Part shown: positions 61,051 through 64,000 of the stretch, in pieces
How the letters are laid out: every line of letters starts with the position of its first letter
How positions within the stretch are numbered: the first letter of the stretch is position 1
Assembly (NCBI GenBank): GCA_947561395.2
Contig: OX387195.1
Location: forward strand, 2,989,828-3,053,827
Length of the DNA: 64,000 bases
Direction of reading: 5' to 3'
From: Buxus sempervirens
Lineage: Eukaryota; Streptophyta; Magnoliopsida; Buxales; Buxaceae
Position numbers and translations under genes: made by a program
Notes under the pieces: generated by a model
The model's database searches: none
Told to the model about the DNA's origin: nothing
Seen by the model: only the letters and a program-made list of their open reading frames with translations

Positions 61051-61074
61051 GAGAATACGATTAGTCGTATTCTC
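61051..61074. repeat. Perfect 10-bp-arm palindrome near LTR D start site
   Basis: GAGAATACGA and TCGTATTCTC around TTAG. A minus-strand TATA-like TTAAAATAG lies about 16 bp upstream. The degraded counterpart in LTR A is at about 32312-32347. Confidence 0.8.
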
Positions 61075-62210
61075 TGTAATATTAAAACCCTATTTTAATC
61101 CCTCTTGATCCTATGTATCTCACTTCCATCATAACCTATACTACTAACCAATCAGAATAAAAGATAATCTTAAATTAATACTTCAATATATCATGATCCA
61201 ACGGTTTGATTTGCATCAAACTCTTGATCGTTTTCATCAATGTGATCACCTATATATTTAATTATAATCCATCAATAAAATCCACAATAAAATACTGATT
61301 ATTATTTAATTAAAATTTCTAAAAAATTTCGGGGTATTACACTATGCTTATGATTGGAGGAGGGGATATAATTCAAGATGACCATGTGGATGATGATGAC
61401 AGGTTACCAGATTATGATCCTAATGCTAATTACGCCAGTCTTGTTGAGTCCTCAGCTGAATCTGGTGATCATGATTACTTTGAAGTTTGTAGTGGAAAGG
61501 GATATGGAGAGTTCTAAGTTCAGATGTGGTCAGAAATTTGCAAACATTAATGTCTTTCGAGATGCATTGAGAGAATATTGTGTTAAAGAAGGTTGTGACA
61601 TTGTTAGACTCAAGAATGAAAAGAGTAGAGTGACACCAAAATGTAGTGTAGAGGGATTTAATTGGCGTATACATGCATCTCCCATGCAAGACGGCTTCAC
61701 CTTTGAGGTGAAGACATATGAAGGGGAGCATACATGTAATAGAGTCCATAAAAACCCTCAAGCCACATCTACTTGGATTGCAAAAAAGATCGATCATCAC
61801 TTGCGTGATGAACCAAAGTGGAGTATATCAGCTATAAAAAATGAGCTTCAGGAGGCATATGGTATTGATGCTGGTAACATGCAAATATATCGAGCTTGTG
61901 AGAAAGCTATTGAAGAGATAGAAGGGAGGCATAGTAAATCATTTAGCAAGCTGCCTAGATAAGCTGAAATAATTAGGAGGACCAATCTAGGGAGTTTTGT
62001 AAAAATGATGCTTGATATAAATGTAAATCCAATATTCAAGCACTTCTTTGTAAGTTTTGCTGCAATGAGAAAAGGATTTATTGAAGGATGTCGGTCGTTA
62101 ATTGGACTAGATGGTTGTCATATAAAGAGCAGTTATGGAGGAATTCTTGTAACTGCAACATGACTTGATGGAAATAATGGAATATTCCCTATTGCTGTTG
62201 AAGTGGCTGA

Positions 62211-62270
62211 TGTAACGCTCCAAACCCGGGTCAATGCAAACCGGCACCTAACCCGAATCCTGTTCGCTAC
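62211..62270 (-). mobile_element. LTR E (family T), left stub
   Basis: It starts TGTAACGCTCCAAACCCGGG. Left target candidate is GCTGA (62206-62210). It matches the first 60 bp of LTR D to the word GCTAC, where F has inserted. Confidence 0.75.
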
Positions 62271-64000
62271 TGTAACAACCTGAATCCAACTCAACAACCG
62301 AATTCGAGATACTACTGGCCCATATCAAATAATCTTCAATAAATAACCAAACTAAAGAACTAAATAAATCATTTATTAAGAAACTATCAGAGTGTGGAAC
62401 ATCAATGTGCGGAAGTGTAGACTAACATCTTCATAAAAGAAGTCAAATAAACCATCCAATCCAAATGATCATTTAAGTCTGGTAATAATCAAAAGGGCTA
62501 CTAAAGCTCTCAATCTCTCTAGAACATCAAAACCAATTAATTAATAAGATCAAACTGTTTAAAATACTAAAAAGAATCCTCTCTCTTCGACCTCAGATCA
62601 AGTTGGGATAACAATAATCCTCCGGCGAATAGTCAACAAGATCACCCTGGTAATCACTACTATGATCCCCCTCTCGCGTATCAGCTGAAAAATAACATAA
62701 AAAGTAGGGTGAGATACGAATATCTCAATAGACAACACATGCATGCTATAAACAGTTCATAATTAATAAAATAGATTTTCATGCTCGAATAAGTAGTCTC
62801 AAGTAAACAGGCTCGTATAAACATTCATATCGATAATGGAATACAAATCAGTATGTAAAATAGTTTAAGTATTTGTGAACAGATAAAGTATACTAAGATC
62901 ATGATTCAGAAATCAATAATAGAATCCAATATAAAATCCGGGATGTACTAAACAGTCACATCCAACAATAACATCCAATACATGCATCCTGCATGTGAAC
63001 AACATCAGAAATAAGTGTTTGTGATCTCAGTATCATTGTAGGACTTACAAAGAAAGATACACGCTTGAGATGACCCTCAACCATATGCTATACCACCATG
63101 CGGCTTATGGGCGACGCTACTAATGATACTCAAACCTGTGAAGATTACCTTAGATAAGAGCCGTAGTCATCGACTTATTGCACACGAACTCAACCAAGTT
63201 GTTAAGTACCACCAGCATGCATCACCAAAATCAATACATGGAGATGGTCGCTTATCCACATGTACAGGAAATCACCAACGGAGCACCGGGGTGTCCCTCC
63301 AGACATAGGATCCTCCAGAGCAAACCAACTTGCAAAGGAAGCGCGTTCACAACAGGGAGTAACTCAACCCAAATGAAATATCCCTTAGCTATCTAGCCAA
63401 AACTATGGATCCATAACCAGCTATGCCCACTAGACACCAACAATTCCTAAGGACTAATATTTCTGTAAGTAATAGTGTCTAGCGGCATATAATGGTTATA
63501 TCTGTAATTTCCTTCCTTATTGGGTTAACTGGGTTCAAGATCTGATCTGGAAATCCTGTATATCATATTCTGGTTAACAATATAAATTTACATGTCATTT
63601 AATTAATTAATTCAAGTTTACAAATTCAGTTCTTCCAAAACTTAGGTTTCTTGCTATTTACAAAGCTTGACCACTAATTACCCTAAATACCTTCCTATTT
63701 TTATCCTTTTGTAAAATAGGGAATTGGTAATTTATTTTGGTCCTAAAACATCTTATTTAAAGGTTAAAATTTGTTAAAAATAGTTTAGAATTGAATCGGG
63801 GGTTCAAAATACGAAAATCTGCATTTTCTACACAGAGCGCTCAGGATCGCTCAGGGGTCTAGGGTAGGCGGTAGTTCAAAATTGATCGTCGATGATAAGT
63901 CAGTAGGCGGTCTCGGGTGGTCTATTTTTTTTCAATGAACGCCTAGGAGCGCCGAGGATCACTGAGCACAGTAAGCTCGGCGGTCTCTCAAAAACGAACA
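62271..64000 (-). mobile_element. LTR F (family T), running off the window
   Basis: It starts TGTAACAACCTGAATCC directly after GCTAC and follows LTR D block by block (TATCAGAGTGTGGAA, CTCTCGCGTATCAGCTGAAA, CACCATGCGGCTTATGGGCG). The GC-rich dyad cluster begins near 63830. Confidence 0.8.

Larger units (their letters stand above)
59049..61341 (-). mobile_element. Solo LTR D (family T), uninterrupted reference copy
   Basis: It starts TGTAACGCCCCGAAC and ends GGGGTATTACA, 2,293 bp, with perfect CTATG duplications (59044-59048, 61342-61346). It aligns with LTR A on both sides of B and C, which dates those insertions relative to A. The GC-rich dyad cluster is at 60458-60715. Confidence 0.95.
58671..62210 (+). 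pseudogene. MULE transposase, N-terminal half, split by LTR D
   Basis: The first part (58671-59048) begins MSTYYTFVVHYQGGVEYIDN, a MuDR-type N-terminal domain, with stops at about 58785, 58899 and 58941. After LTR D the frame resumes at 61347 with an acidic linker. It then has RCGQKFANINVFRDALREYC, CSVEGFNWRIHAS, GEHTCNR and TWIAKKIDHHLR (the MuDR DNA-binding region), and finally FIEGCRSLIGLDGCHIKSSY with LDGNNGIFPIAVEV, the start of the MULE catalytic domain with its first Asp. Stops lie near 61960 and 62162, with a frameshift near 61500. LTR E cuts it at 62210; remaining catalytic residues are not in the window. Confidence 0.88.
57494..64000 (+). mobile_element. Mutator-like element, left end to window edge
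   Basis: It opens with GGGCAAATTACACTTACCTC, a terminal sequence I recognise from plant MULEs, followed by CCTTGGGGTTTCTAAAATAA and related words. It carries the transposase pieces described next and is invaded by D (59049) and E (62211). The right terminus is outside the window. Confidence 0.75.

Noticed and set aside
61426-61800. Minus-strand frame of 124 codons
   Set aside because: It is antisense to the MULE transposase DNA-binding region.

Overview
This is a nuclear plant window, almost certainly from a dicot with a repeat-rich genome. The evidence is two intron-containing defensin-like genes, plant-type TATA boxes, and dense layers of LTR retrotransposon, TRIM, CACTA, Mutator-like and hAT sequence. 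The species cannot be told from the sequence. No tRNA, rRNA, organellar or housekeeping gene was recognised, and the two defensin-like genes are the only coding units that look intact.

Layout. 1-3032 holds two long-LTR remnants. 3033-3820 is a Ty1/copia polyprotein piece on the minus strand, split by a complete 469-bp TRIM with perfect target duplications. 7131-8715 is defensin-like gene 1 (+), whose signal-peptide exon has been amplified into a tandem array inside its own first intron. 9.8-10.8 kb holds a foldback and a MITE. 12814-13192 is defensin-like gene 2 (-). Two hAT-type MITEs follow at 13.8 and 16.4 kb.

18873-32864 is a small copia LTR (about 332 bp net) blown up to 14 kb by nested insertion. 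Family-T solo LTR A sits in the copia LTR; solo LTRs B and C sit in A; a CACTA element sits in B. Target duplications mark each step (TTTCA, GGTTC/AGTTC, AATCT, CTT). 33436-36935 carries two more family-T pieces.

36936-56261 is dominated by a second long-LTR family (S), in reverse orientation: a 3' LTR with polypurine tract at 36936-38556, then solo LTRs L, K and J. Between them, on the opposite strand, lie two decayed multi-exon genes: a plant-mobile-domain-like gene (42948-49044, split by K) and a DUF7745-like gene (49499-51190). All eight of their in-frame stops are explained by single C-to-T changes. 57126-64000 is an hAT transposase tail invaded by a Mutator-like element, which was itself invaded by solo LTR D and by LTR E, with F nested in E and running off the window.

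Most unusual signals. (1) The defensin exon-1 array: seven extra copies of the signal-peptide exon, each starting with its own ATG, five of them in frame to a phase-compatible splice donor (one of these GC). (2) Family-S LTRs L, K and J carry a hairpin with a conserved loop (CCGTTGGAA) and stems that change in a base-pair-preserving way, at nearly the same distance from the LTR end. (3) Short covarying inverted repeats recur in clusters in both LTR families and just upstream of two TATA boxes. These look like a structural property of the elements and are described separately below.
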